Of a DNA stretch of 39,191 nucleotides, positions 14,892-23,674 are shown one piece after another. The number at the start of each line of letters is the position of its first letter. Position 1 is the first letter of the stretch. Below the pieces are notes generated by a model. The model did no database searches. It saw only the letters and a list, made by a program, of their open reading frames with translations, and was not told the DNA's origin. Position numbers and translations under genes: made by a program. The DNA comes from Acidithiobacillus sp. (lineage in GTDB: Bacteria; Pseudomonadota; Gammaproteobacteria; Acidithiobacillales; Acidithiobacillaceae), in contig JAQVDS010000024.1 in the NCBI GenBank assembly GCA_028697715.1, positions 1 through 39,191 of the forward strand, read 5' to 3'.

Positions 14892-17800
14892 GGATCTGCG
14901 AAGTGTACTGATCATCGGCGCTGGCCCCATTGTCATCGGTCAGGCCTGCGAATTCGATTATTCCGGCGTACAGGCCTGCAAGGCCCTGCGCGAAGAAGGC
15001 TGCCGGGTGATCCTGGTCAATTCCAACCCAGCCACCATCATGACCGACCCGCAGACGGCAGATGCCGTCTACATCGAGCCGGTGGAGTGGGAGACGGTGG
15101 CACGCATCATCGAGCGCGAACGCCCCGACGCCCTGTTGCCGACCATGGGTGGGCAGACGGCGCTCAATTGTGCCCTCGATTTGCACCGCGAAGGGGTCCT
15201 CGACCGCTTTGGCGTGCAATTGATTGGTGCCAGCATCTCCGCCATTCGCGAGGCCGAGGATCGTGGTCTTTTCAAGAAGGCCATGGTGGAAATCGGTCTG
15301 GAGGTTGCGCGCTCCGCCTTTGCCCACCAGCTCGATGAGGCTCGGGAGATCGCCGACAATATTGGCTACCCGGTCATCATTCGTCCTTCCTTCACCCTTG
15401 GCGGCACTGGCGGTGGCGTGGCCTACAACCGCGAGGAATTTGAGGAAATCGCCGCGCGTGGCCTGGAGTCCAGCCCCACCCATGAAATTCTCGTCGAAGA
15501 ATCGGTGATTGGTTGGAAAGAGTTCGAGATGGAGGTGGTGCGCGACCGCGCCGACAATTGCATCATCATTTGCTCTATCGAAAACATCGACCCGATGGGC
15601 GTACATACCGGCGATTCGATCACCGTGGCTCCAGCCCAGACCCTCAGCGACCGCGAATACCAGACCATGCGCGACGCCTCGATTGCCGTGCTGCGGCGCA
15701 TTGGTGTCGATACCGGCGGCTCCAACGTGCAGTTTGCCGTCAATCCGCGCAATGGCCGGATGCTGGTCATCGAAATGAACCCCCGGGTTTCGCGCTCTTC
15801 CGCCCTGGCATCGAAGGCAACGGGCTTCCCGATTGCCAAGGTCGCCGCCAAACTGGCCCTTGGCTATACCCTGGATGAACTGCGCAACGACATCACCCAG
15901 GCTACCCCGGCCAGTTTCGAGCCCAGTATCGACTATGTAGTGACCAAGATCCCGCGCTTTGCCTTCGAGAAATTTCCCGAGGCCGACCCGCACTTGACCA
16001 CCCAGATGAAGTCGGTCGGGGAAGTCATGGCCATGGGGCGCAGTTTCCAGGAGTCGCTACAAAAGGCCTTGCGCGGCCTGGAAACCGGGATGGACGGGCT
16101 GAATGAACTGGATACCAAGAGCTGGAGTACCGCACAGATCGAGCAGGCTCTGCGCAACCCGGGCCCCGAACGCCTCTGGCAGGCGGCAGATGCCTTCCGC
16201 CTCGGCTGGACGCTTTTACGCATTCACGAATTGACGCAGATCGATCCGTGGTTCCTCGAGCAGATCGCCGAGTTGGTGAACATGGAAAATGACCTGCGCG
16301 GGCGTGCCGTGGCAAGTCTGGATAAAGCGGAGCTGCGGCATCTGAAGCGGATGGGTTTTTCCGACCGACGCCTGGCGCAGCTCCTCGGCTGCCGCGAGGC
16401 GGCCCTGCGCGAACATCGTCACAAGCTGGGCATCCGTCCCGTGTATAAGCGGGTGGATACCTGTGCTGCCGAGTTCCATTCGCCTACCCCCTACCTCTAC
16501 TCCACCTACGAGGACGAGTGCGAGGCGCAGCCCAGCGAGCGCAAAAAGATCATGATCCTGGGCGGCGGACCCAATCGGATCGGCCAAGGGATCGAATTCG
16601 ACTATTGCTGCGTGCATGCGGCCATGGCCATGCGCGAAGATGGCTATGAAACGATCATGGTCAACTGCAACCCCGAGACGGTCTCCACCGATTACGACAC
16701 CTCCGATCGCCTCTATTTCGAGCCACTCACCCTGGAAGATGTGCTGGAGATCGTGCAGATCGAAAAGCCTGAAGGGGTCATCGTCCAGTTTGGCGGGCAG
16801 ACCCCACTCAAGCTCGCCAACGATCTTTCGGCGGCAGGCGTACCGATCATCGGCACCAGCCCGGACTCCATCGATCTGGCGGAAGACCGCGAACGCTTCC
16901 AACAGCTGTTGCAGCGCCTGCAATTACGCCAACCGGAAAATGCCATCGCCCGCAGCAGCACCGAGGCCCTTGCCCATGCGCGCTCCCTCGGGTATCCCTT
17001 GGTCGTGCGGCCCTCCTACGTGCTCGGTGGCCGCGCCATGCGCATCGTCTATGCCGAGGATGACCTGGAGCGCTACATGCAGGAGGCGGTGCGGGTTTCC
17101 GAAGATCAGCCGGTCCTGCTCGATCGCTTCCTGAACAACGCCCTGGAAGTCGACATCGACGCCGTTGCCGATGGGGAACGCGTACTGGTGGCCGGTATCA
17201 TGGAGCATATCGAGCAGGCGGGCGTGCACAGCGGTGACTCGGCCTGCTGTCTGCCGCCCTACTCGTTACCAAGCAGCATACAAAGCCAATTACGGCAGCA
17301 GACCGAAGCGCTGGGCAAGGCCCTGGGGGTGGTCGGATTGATGAACTGCCAGTTTGCCGTGCAAGGATCGGATATCTACGTCCTGGAGGTGAATCCCCGT
17401 GCGTCGCGCACGGTGCCCTTCGTGTCCAAGGCTGCGGGCATCCCTCTGGCCAAGATCGCGGCGCGCTGCATGGCGGGCAAGACTCTGGCGCAGCAGGGGG
17501 TGGAAGAAATCACCCTCGGGCAGCACTTCAGCGTCAAGGAAGCGGTCTTTCCCTTCCTCAAATTTCCCGGGGTAGACGTGCTTCTCGGTCCAGAGATGAA
17601 GTCTACCGGCGAGGTGATGGGTATCGGGAGCAGCTTCGGAGAGGCCTTCCTCAAGGCGCAGATTGCCGCCGGCGAGCACTTTCCGCGGCAAGGCACGGTG
17701 TTTTTGAGCGTGCGCGACGCCGATAAGGAAGGCATCATCCCGGTCGCCCGCGAATTGCACCGCCTCGGCTTTTCTCTGCTCGCTACCCGGGGCACGGCCC

Positions 17801-18102
17801 AGCATCTCGACCGTGCGGGTCTCCGTGTCGCCGCGGTCAACAAGGTGACCGAGGGGCGTCCCCACATCGTCGATGCGATCAAGAATGGTAAGGTGCAGAT
17901 CATCATCAACACCGTCGATGAGCGCCAATCGGTGCGCGATTCTTTCAGTATTCGTCGCGCCGCCCTACAGATGGGCCTCACCTACTACACCACCCTGGCT
18001 GGCGCCACAGCCGGTACTGCCGCCCTTGCTGTCCTGCTCAGCCAGGAGCGCAGCGTCGTTTGTTTGCAGGATCTGGCCAGCCAGTCCCCTTCCCGGAGGT
18101 AA
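14878..18102 (+). CDS. carB: Carbamoyl-phosphate synthase large subunit
   Basis: A 1074-residue subunit that makes carbamoyl phosphate from bicarbonate, ammonia and two ATP. Two homologous ATP-grasp halves are visible, starting with [20 protein letters not shown] and [20 protein letters not shown]; each half has an FTLGGTGGG or VLGGRAMRI phosphate-binding loop and an [12 protein letters not shown] or [12 protein letters not shown] loop. The last 140 residues form the MGS-like allosteric domain ([19 protein letters not shown]). ATG 14878 has AAGGA upstream and lies inside the end of carA. Length matches the E. coli type. Confidence 0.98.
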   Translation: MPRREDLRSVLIIGAGPIVIGQACEFDYSGVQACKALREEGCRVILVNSNPATIMTDPQTADAVYIEPVEWETVARIIERERPDALLPTMGGQTALNCALDLHREGVLDRFGVQLIGASISAIREAEDRGLFKKAMVEIGLEVARSAFAHQLDEAREIADNIGYPVIIRPSFTLGGTGGGVAYNREEFEEIAARGLESSPTHEILVEESVIGWKEFEMEVVRDRADNCIIICSIENIDPMGVHTGDSITVAPAQTLSDREYQTMRDASIAVLRRIGVDTGGSNVQFAVNPRNGRMLVIEMNPRVSRSSALASKATGFPIAKVAAKLALGYTLDELRNDITQATPASFEPSIDYVVTKIPRFAFEKFPEADPHLTTQMKSVGEVMAMGRSFQESLQKALRGLETGMDGLNELDTKSWSTAQIEQALRNPGPERLWQAADAFRLGWTLLRIHELTQIDPWFLEQIAELVNMENDLRGRAVASLDKAELRHLKRMGFSDRRLAQLLGCREAALREHRHKLGIRPVYKRVDTCAAEFHSPTPYLYSTYEDECEAQPSERKKIMILGGGPNRIGQGIEFDYCCVHAAMAMREDGYETIMVNCNPETVSTDYDTSDRLYFEPLTLEDVLEIVQIEKPEGVIVQFGGQTPLKLANDLSAAGVPIIGTSPDSIDLAEDRERFQQLLQRLQLRQPENAIARSSTEALAHARSLGYPLVVRPSYVLGGRAMRIVYAEDDLERYMQEAVRVSEDQPVLLDRFLNNALEVDIDAVADGERVLVAGIMEHIEQAGVHSGDSACCLPPYSLPSSIQSQLRQQTEALGKALGVVGLMNCQFAVQGSDIYVLEVNPRASRTVPFVSKAAGIPLAKIAARCMAGKTLAQQGVEEITLGQHFSVKEAVFPFLKFPGVDVLLGPEMKSTGEVMGIGSSFGEAFLKAQIAAGEHFPRQGTVFLSVRDADKEGIIPVARELHRLGFSLLATRGTAQHLDRAGLRVAAVNKVTEGRPHIVDAIKNGKVQIIINTVDERQSVRDSFSIRRAALQMGLTYYTTLAGATAGTAALAVLLSQERSVVCLQDLASQSPSRR

Positions 18103-18108
18103 GCAACT

Positions 18109-18585
18109 ATGAGTGACAAGATTCCGATGACCGTCGTCGGCGCAGAGCGCTTGCGCGAAGAACTGCAAAGACTCAAGAGCAAGGATCGCCCAGCGGTGAT
18201 TGAAGCCATTGCCGAGGCGCGCGCCAAGGGAGATCTCTCAGAAAACGCCGAATATGATGCGGCCAAAGAACAGCAGGGCTTCATCGAAGGGCGCATTCGC
18301 GAGATCGAGGACTTCATCGCCCGCGCGCAAATCATCGATCCAAAATCACTCAATGCTGGCGACCGCATTGTCTTTGGCGCAACGGTTGAGCTCGAGGATC
18401 AGGATGGGCAAACCATCACATATCAAATCGTCGGCGATGCCGAAGCCGATATCAAGGAAAACAAAATTTCCATCAGCTCTCCTGTCGCCCGCGCCCTGAT
18501 CGGCAAACACGAAGGAGATAGCATCGAGGTCAACGCTCCCGGCGGTACCCGGGAATACAGCATCCTCGCGGTCCGCTATATCTGA
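18109..18585 (+). CDS. greA: Transcription elongation factor GreA
   Basis: A 158-residue factor that stimulates RNA cleavage in backtracked RNA polymerase. The N-terminal coiled coil carries the catalytic acidic tip [18 protein letters not shown] (Asp and Glu), and the C-terminal FKBP-like domain has [20 protein letters not shown]. It starts six bases after carB with a GGAGG ribosome site, so carAB-greA is co-transcribed, an arrangement seen in gammaproteobacteria. Confidence 0.97.
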   Translation: MSDKIPMTVVGAERLREELQRLKSKDRPAVIEAIAEARAKGDLSENAEYDAAKEQQGFIEGRIREIEDFIARAQIIDPKSLNAGDRIVFGATVELEDQDGQTITYQIVGDAEADIKENKISISSPVARALIGKHEGDSIEVNAPGGTREYSILAVRYI

Positions 18586-18632
18586 TCCGCAGTGCGATCA
18601 CGCTCTCCGGGGCGTCCACGGGAAACGAATCC

Positions 18633-19472
18633 ATGCTCCATCATTTCTATCTGTTTCTACTGGCTGCCTTGCAGGGCGTGACCGAGCTCTTCCCGATCTC
18701 CAGCCTCGGCCACAGCATCCTCGTGCCAGCTCTGTTCCGCTGGCCCATCAATCGCGATGCCTCGTGGTTTCTGCCCTTCATCGTTGTCTTGCACTTGGGC
18801 ACGCTGGCGGCGCTGTTGAGTTTTTTCTGGCGCGATTGGGTCGAACTGATCGGTGCCTTTCTGCGCGATCGGGGGCGTCCACGCAGTGCCGAAACCCGGC
18901 TTCTGTGGCTCTTGATCCTGGCGAGCATACCCGCCGGCCTGCTCGGCCTTGCCCTTGCCCATCGGATCAAAGACCTCTTTGGCGGCTTTGCTTTTGCCGC
19001 AGTCGCTTTGATGGTGAACGGCGCCCTGCTGATCTGGGGGGATCGTCTGCGCGCCCGGGAGCCCAGCCATACCCTGGAGAAACTCAGTTGGCGGCGCGCC
19101 CTGATCATCGGCTTTGCCCAATCGCTGGCCCTGATCCCCGGGTTTTCCCGCTCGGGCGCAACCCTGGTCGCCGGGATTGGCGTAGGCCTGGACTATGCCA
19201 ATTCGGCGCGTTTTTCCTTTCTTTTGGCCACCCCCATCATCGGTGCAGCCGGCTTGCTCGAAGTGCCCAAACTCGTCCATCAGCATCTGAGTCACGGACT
19301 ATATGGTGTAATTGTCCTGTCCGGAGTCATTTCCGCGATTTTTGCCTGGCTTTCGGTATGGTTCTTGATGCGCTATTTTCACCAACACGAGATCAAGGCG
19401 CTACGACCCTTTGGGATTTACTGCATTCTCTTTGGCGCATTTGCTTTGCTCGTGGGAAATGGCGGCCTGTAA
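18633..19472 (+). CDS. uppP: Undecaprenyl-diphosphatase (BacA/UppP family)
   Basis: A 279-residue membrane phosphatase that recycles undecaprenyl pyrophosphate, the lipid carrier for peptidoglycan. It shows the first signature AALQGVTELFPISSLGHSIL (usual form is E-x-LPiSS-x-GH; here Leu replaces Ser before GH) and the second PGFSRSGATLVAGIGVGLD. Seven to eight membrane helices are evident. It begins 47 bases after greA and probably ends the carAB operon. No good terminator follows it. Confidence 0.95.
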   Translation: MLHHFYLFLLAALQGVTELFPISSLGHSILVPALFRWPINRDASWFLPFIVVLHLGTLAALLSFFWRDWVELIGAFLRDRGRPRSAETRLLWLLILASIPAGLLGLALAHRIKDLFGGFAFAAVALMVNGALLIWGDRLRAREPSHTLEKLSWRRALIIGFAQSLALIPGFSRSGATLVAGIGVGLDYANSARFSFLLATPIIGAAGLLEVPKLVHQHLSHGLYGVIVLSGVISAIFAWLSVWFLMRYFHQHEIKALRPFGIYCILFGAFALLVGNGGL

Positions 19473-19501
19473 GAAGTATAGCGTCCCGAGCTAGAGCGCC
19501 A

Positions 19502-20743
19502 TCAAGAGCGCTCTTCAGCAGCCAGCAATTTGTTCATCGCCCCCCCAGCAAAAGCACTCTGCAGGGCCAAAGCCAGACCCACGGCAGTAAGGATATAAAA
19601 AACACCCTGAACGCCAATCCAGCCCAACCCCCATCCACCGACCACACCGCCGGTAAAAATGCCCAGAAACTGCATGAGTGAATACACACCACTGGCAGCA
19701 CCACGCTGTTCCGGTGTTGTAGAGCGACTCATCATCGAAGGCAAAATTGCGGACGCAATGTTATAGCCGGCAAAGAAGATGATTGCAGCACTGCCTACTG
19801 CCCAGAAATGCCCTGCGAATATGCCCATGAACAGTGCGCCGAGGGCGATAATGATTCCGCTAAGAGCGAGTACGCGCCGATGCTCCCGGTTTTTCTCTGC
19901 ATAAATCACCGGATATAGCATGAGGACGATGCCGCCGAACATGACGGGAAGATAGACCTCCCAGATTGCTCCCTGGGTCAATTGCGTGGCCCGCAACAAC
20001 TCCGGTGACAGAACAACGAAACTGGCGCCCAAGACCATCTGCAAAATAAAGATGCCGACACTGGCGGCCTGAACCGCAGGGTGAGAGAAAATGCGCAGGG
20101 CATCGCGAAAGGAACCCATGCGCCGCTGCTGCCCCTCGGGTATACCAGGAATTACGAAGAACAGAGGTAGAAAAGCCAATACACCGAGGGCCGCCGCCCC
20201 CCAAAATACTCCGGCAAGGCCAGAAAATCCGTAAATAATGGGTCCCAACGCCATACCCAGAACATAGGCGATGGAGATACTGCCACCAATGGCGGCCATC
20301 GCCTTGGTCCGATGCGCATCGTCCGTGAGATCGCCGGCGGTAGCCAACAGTACGGAGGAGACCGCTCCTGCCCCCTGCAATACACGGGCCAAGACCACCC
20401 CCCAAATATTATCCGTAAGCGCCCCGAGTACCGACCCCGCAATGAAGAGCAGCAATCCAAGCACCAGAACCGGCTTACGTCCCAGACGGTCCGAGGCGCT
20501 ACCAAAAGGAAATTGCAGCAGGGCCTGGGCCAGTCCATAGATGCCGACGGCAAGCCCAAGCAGAAAGGGCGTACTGTCGCGCATCGAATGGCTGTCGAGG
20601 GCAAGCACGGGCATCAACATGAAAAGCCCAAGCATGCGGGTCATGTAGATGAAACTGAGTCCAAAAACCGCCTTTTTTTCTTGCCCGGTCATAGGCGGAC
20701 CCGCGTGCCGCTGGCGCCGCCCCTTTCGTTCAGAAGAAGCCAT
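19502..20743 (-). CDS. MFS transporter in the quinol-oxidase operon
   Basis: A 413-residue permease with about 12 membrane helices. The signature between helices 2 and 3 is ASDRLGRKPVLVLGLLL. Helices 4-5 have LARVLQGAGAVSSVLLA, as in drug-type (DHA1) transporters, so the substrate is unknown. The gene overlaps ctaB by 14 bases and is last in the cyo operon. As I recall, a permease in ctaAB clusters of Acidithiobacillus is called ctaT; I leave the symbol blank. The ATG at 20743 has a weak ribosome site; ATG at 20692 is an alternative with even less support. Confidence 0.85.
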   Translation of the reverse strand: MASSERKGRRQRHAGPPMTGQEKKAVFGLSFIYMTRMLGLFMLMPVLALDSHSMRDSTPFLLGLAVGIYGLAQALLQFPFGSASDRLGRKPVLVLGLLLFIAGSVLGALTDNIWGVVLARVLQGAGAVSSVLLATAGDLTDDAHRTKAMAAIGGSISIAYVLGMALGPIIYGFSGLAGVFWGAAALGVLAFLPLFFVIPGIPEGQQRRMGSFRDALRIFSHPAVQAASVGIFILQMVLGASFVVLSPELLRATQLTQGAIWEVYLPVMFGGIVLMLYPVIYAEKNREHRRVLALSGIIIALGALFMGIFAGHFWAVGSAAIIFFAGYNIASAILPSMMSRSTTPEQRGAASGVYSLMQFLGIFTGGVVGGWGLGWIGVQGVFYILTAVGLALALQSAFAGGAMNKLLAAEERS

Positions 20744-21671
20744 AACTCAACAACGCCTTGCCCACGAGGAGCGCGGTGAACAGGAGGAACAGATAGCTGA
20801 TGGAAAATGCAAACATCTTGCGCGCGTAAAGGTCCATCTCGGCGCCTTCTGGCAGTCTGCGTAGGCGCAAGGCCATGCCAACAAACCAGGCACCTGCGAT
20901 CCAGGCAATTCCGCCGTAAACCCAGTCATGGGTAAGGAAAGCCGGCACCAGACTCACCAGCCAGGTCGCCAGCGCGTAGACCAGGATTTCCTTACGGGTG
21001 CGATCAACCCCGTGGGTGACCGGTAACATCGGGATGCAGGCTTTGGCGTAGTCTCGCCGACAGTAAATAGCCAGCGGCCAGAAATGCGCCGGCGTCCAGA
21101 CGAAGATCAGCGCCACCAGCATCAGCGGCAAAAGGTTTACCGAGCCCATGACTGCGGTCCAGCCAATCAACGGAGGAAGCGCTCCGGCCAGCCCGCCCCA
21201 GACGATGTTCCACGGCGTGCTGGGCTTGAGGTACAAGGTATACACCACTCCGTAGCCCACCGTACCGAGCAGGGTCAGCGCCAAGGTCAACGGGTTGGTC
21301 CACAGCAAGAGTACCGCAATGCTGACGCTGAGCAGGATCGCGGCATACACTACAGCGCCCTTGCGACCAATGCGGCCCTCTGCGAGGGGACGACGGTGGG
21401 TACGCCGCATGTGCTGGTCGAGTTCCGGCTCGACGATCTGGTTGAGCACTCCGCCAGCACCTCCCGCCAGGGCGATACCCAGCAGTCCGGCGACTGCCGC
21501 GGGCCAGTGCTGAATACCGCTGGGTGCCAGCAACTCACCAACCGCAGCCGTGAACACGAGCAGAGAGACCACCCGGGCCTTGGCCAAGACCCAGAGATCG
21601 CGCAGCAGCTGAACGCCTGCACTCGGGCTGGGCAAGAGAAAGGGTGATGAGGTTTCGATAGACTTAGGCAT
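20730..21671 (-). CDS. ctaB: Protoheme IX farnesyltransferase (heme O synthase)
   Basis: A 313-residue prenyltransferase, also called CyoE, that adds a farnesyl chain to heme B to make heme O. The substrate motif reads NQIVEPELDQHMRRTHRRPL (N-x8-D and R-T-x2-R-P) on the loop after helix 2, and the second acidic motif is RRDYAKACIPMLPVTHG. About nine membrane helices are present. It lies between ctaA and the MFS gene; the AAGGA ribosome site precedes ATG 21671. Heme O or its product heme A would serve the oxidase encoded upstream. Confidence 0.94.
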   Translation of the reverse strand: MPKSIETSSPFLLPSPSAGVQLLRDLWVLAKARVVSLLVFTAAVGELLAPSGIQHWPAAVAGLLGIALAGGAGGVLNQIVEPELDQHMRRTHRRPLAEGRIGRKGAVVYAAILLSVSIAVLLLWTNPLTLALTLLGTVGYGVVYTLYLKPSTPWNIVWGGLAGALPPLIGWTAVMGSVNLLPLMLVALIFVWTPAHFWPLAIYCRRDYAKACIPMLPVTHGVDRTRKEILVYALATWLVSLVPAFLTHDWVYGGIAWIAGAWFVGMALRLRRLPEGAEMDLYARKMFAFSISYLFLLFTALLVGKALLSYGFF

Positions 21672-21680
21672 TTGTTTTCC

Positions 21681-22622
21681 TTAGCGCCATACCAGGACGA
21701 TAGCGAGACTCATGGAGAGCACCATGCCCTGATGAAAGGCCACCATGATTCCGGGGTCTTTGGGTTTGAGATTGACCGAATGAAAGAGGAGAAAGCCAAC
21801 GGCAACCTGGATCACCGCCAGATAGAAGGCCACCGGGAACGCCGGCATCATCCAGCCCAGGGTGGCAACCAGCAACAAGGCAGCACTCACGTGCGCCGCC
21901 ACCGTCCATTGCGAGGCCTTCTGGGGTTTGACGAAGGCGCCAATCGCCTTGCCGAAGCCCCGCTGTCCGGTGGTCATTCCACCCAGCAGCACGGCCAGCA
22001 AGAGCGCATGCAAGGCGCCCATGGAGCCGAGATACGTCCAGAAATTCATGCCTGGATAGGCCAGATTGACCAGAAAGATCAAAAAGACCCCATAGGCAAG
22101 AAGTCCATGGATCCCATGGACCAGAGAAGGGGCCTTTCCGGCCAGGACATAGAGGGTGCCCATGCCAAAGAGCGCGGTCACCACGATCAGTCCCAGTCCG
22201 GAAAGGGTATTCACGTCTGGCGCGAGAATGGCCAGGGCAAGCGCGACCAGGCCCACCAAAGTTGCCACCACACGGTGGGCTGCTTCGGGATCACTACGCA
22301 ACATCAAGACCACAATGTTGCGGGTATAGGGCCACTTGGTGCCCAGGGACAGGCCGTAACCGAAGCCTTCGACCAAGCTGCCGAGCAAAATCAACACCAT
22401 GGCAAAGCCGACTTCCGTGGTAGACAGCGCCTGCACCAAGGCATCGACGAACCCTCCGCTGCTACGCAGTCCTTCGACCACGCCGGCCAGCACCGCGGCA
22501 ATCAGCGCAAGGCCGATGAACTTGCCGATGGCACGAACGAAGGGGGTCATTTCCGGCTCAACGGCGTGCGGGATTCCTTCCCGTCCACCGACTGCTGGTC
22601 CATTCTCGAGTACGCTAGACAT
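21681..22622 (-). CDS. ctaA: CtaA/Cox15-like heme A synthase
   Basis: A 313-residue membrane protein with about eight helices in two related halves. The first half has a G-x-LV-x3-G-x-G-x4-G-x-x-WP pattern (GSLVEGFGYGLSLGTKWPYT), followed by DPEAAHRVVATLVGL, and the second half has helices beginning GALHALLLAV, AAHVSAALLLVA and FHQGMVLSMSLA. These histidine positions match the heme ligands of CtaA. The extracellular cysteine pair of some family members is absent. Heme A synthases turn heme O into heme A. It sits 17 bases after cyoD with a GGAG ribosome site. The family assignment is mine by pattern, moderately firm. Confidence 0.7.
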   Translation of the reverse strand: MSSVLENGPAVGGREGIPHAVEPEMTPFVRAIGKFIGLALIAAVLAGVVEGLRSSGGFVDALVQALSTTEVGFAMVLILLGSLVEGFGYGLSLGTKWPYTRNIVVLMLRSDPEAAHRVVATLVGLVALALAILAPDVNTLSGLGLIVVTALFGMGTLYVLAGKAPSLVHGIHGLLAYGVFLIFLVNLAYPGMNFWTYLGSMGALHALLLAVLLGGMTTGQRGFGKAIGAFVKPQKASQWTVAAHVSAALLLVATLGWMMPAFPVAFYLAVIQVAVGFLLFHSVNLKPKDPGIMVAFHQGMVLSMSLAIVLVWR

Positions 22623-22639
22623 GTGTTACTCCTGGATGC

Positions 22640-22996
22640 TCAGTGCATCCCTGGCATCATCGGCATGGTGCGCAGATACAACTGCGAGAACATCCACCAG
22701 GTCAGGCCGATCGTAAAAATGAACAACGGAATGAAAAGCACGAGGGAAACGGTATTCCAAATGTTGTGCTCCGAGACATCGATATGTAGCAGGAAATAGA
22801 TCTGCGCAATGATGGCGATGGCGGCACAAATCGTAATGACCATCAGCAGTCCAAAAGGCGGAAAGGCATGCGACGAAACCATTGCCGTGGCTGCTGCCAT
22901 GAGCACCAACGAGATCAGAAAGCCGGTGAAATAGCCCCGAGTACTCGACATCTGTACCTCGGGATGCAGAATCGGATTGTCGTGCCCATGACTCAT
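22640..22996 (-). CDS. cyoD: Cytochrome bo-type quinol oxidase subunit IV
   Basis: A 118-residue subunit with three membrane helices: YFTGFLISLVLMAAATAMV, LLMVITICAAIAIIAQIYFL and LVLFIPLFIFTIGLTWWMF. The HIDVSEHN loop after helix 2 is typical of CyoD. Subunit IV helps assemble the CuB site in E. coli. ATG 22996 overlaps the cyoC stop by four bases (ATGA). Confidence 0.93.
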   Translation of the reverse strand: MSHGHDNPILHPEVQMSSTRGYFTGFLISLVLMAAATAMVSSHAFPPFGLLMVITICAAIAIIAQIYFLLHIDVSEHNIWNTVSLVLFIPLFIFTIGLTWWMFSQLYLRTMPMMPGMH

Positions 22997-23625
22997 GACA
23001 TATACCCCCAGAGATAGACGAAGACGAAGACGAAGACCCAGATAATCGCCTGCAAATGCCAGAACATCCGCAGACTCAGCAAGCGCCCCACGGTATCCGT
23101 AGTGAAGCCTTTAGCCGCGACTTGCGCCATCATCACCAGAATCCAGAGCAAGCCAAAGAAGATATGGGCGGCGTGGACCTGGGTGAGAACGATGAAGGCA
23201 GAGGCACCGCCGCTGGTCTGCACCGTCACACCGTGGGCAGCCAGATCCATCATGTCGTGGATATCCAGACCGAGAAAAATCACGCCCAGGACAAAAGCCG
23301 CAATCAGGCCATTCATCAGACCCGCCTTGTTGCCCTTTTTAACCGCACTCATGCCCATGCCATAGGCCAACACGCTCAAAAACAGTGCTACGGTCTGGGT
23401 AAAGGTGTACCACGGGTGAACGAAATCCGCCGGGGTCTGCCCATTGAAGTAGCTGTGGGAATAACTCAGCACACCATAGGCCGCAAAGAGCGTGGCGAAG
23501 AGCATGCCGTCACTGAGCAGATAGAGAAAATATCCAAAACTACGTGTCGAGATCACATCATGGCCGTGGTAGTGGGTATCCCACAACACTGCCTTGCTGG
23601 GATCGGGTGAATCATGTGCACTCAT
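22993..23625 (-). CDS. cyoC: Cytochrome bo-type quinol oxidase subunit III
   Basis: A 210-residue subunit with five membrane helices, as in CyoC of quinol oxidases rather than the seven-helix CoxC type. Visible signatures are GYFLYLLSDGMLFATLFAAY near the N-terminus and TQVHAAHIFFGLLWILVMMA. The N-terminal segment is His-rich (TDTHYHGHDVIS-like). It starts 49 bases after cyoB, a gap that contains a strong hairpin. Confidence 0.94.
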   Translation of the reverse strand: MSAHDSPDPSKAVLWDTHYHGHDVISTRSFGYFLYLLSDGMLFATLFAAYGVLSYSHSYFNGQTPADFVHPWYTFTQTVALFLSVLAYGMGMSAVKKGNKAGLMNGLIAAFVLGVIFLGLDIHDMMDLAAHGVTVQTSGGASAFIVLTQVHAAHIFFGLLWILVMMAQVAAKGFTTDTVGRLLSLRMFWHLQAIIWVFVFVFVYLWGYMS

Positions 23626-23645
23626 CTGTCTAATCCTCTTGTCAG

Positions 23646-23667
23646 GGGCGTGGCATCAGCCACGCCC
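23646..23667 (-). promoter_or_regulatory. Perfect hairpin between cyoB and cyoC
   Basis: GGGCGTGGC and GCCACGCCC form a 9-bp stem with a four-base loop in the 49-base gap. No T-run follows on the minus strand, so it is not a simple terminator. It may protect or tune the mRNA between subunits I and III. Confidence 0.55.
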
Positions 23668-23674
23668 GCAATCC

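Noticed and set aside
14833..15993. 386-residue minus-strand ORF opposite carA/carB
   Set aside because: Shadow of carB; high-GC genes often leave the reverse frame open.
19493..19514. AGAGCGC/GCGCTCT hairpin at the uppP/MFS junction as a bidirectional terminator
   Set aside because: No T-run on either side and it overlaps the end of the MFS gene.
21672..22799. 375-residue plus-strand ORF opposite ctaA/cyoD
   Set aside because: Shadow ORF rich in His, Gln and Gly, as expected from the complement of hydrophobic membrane genes.
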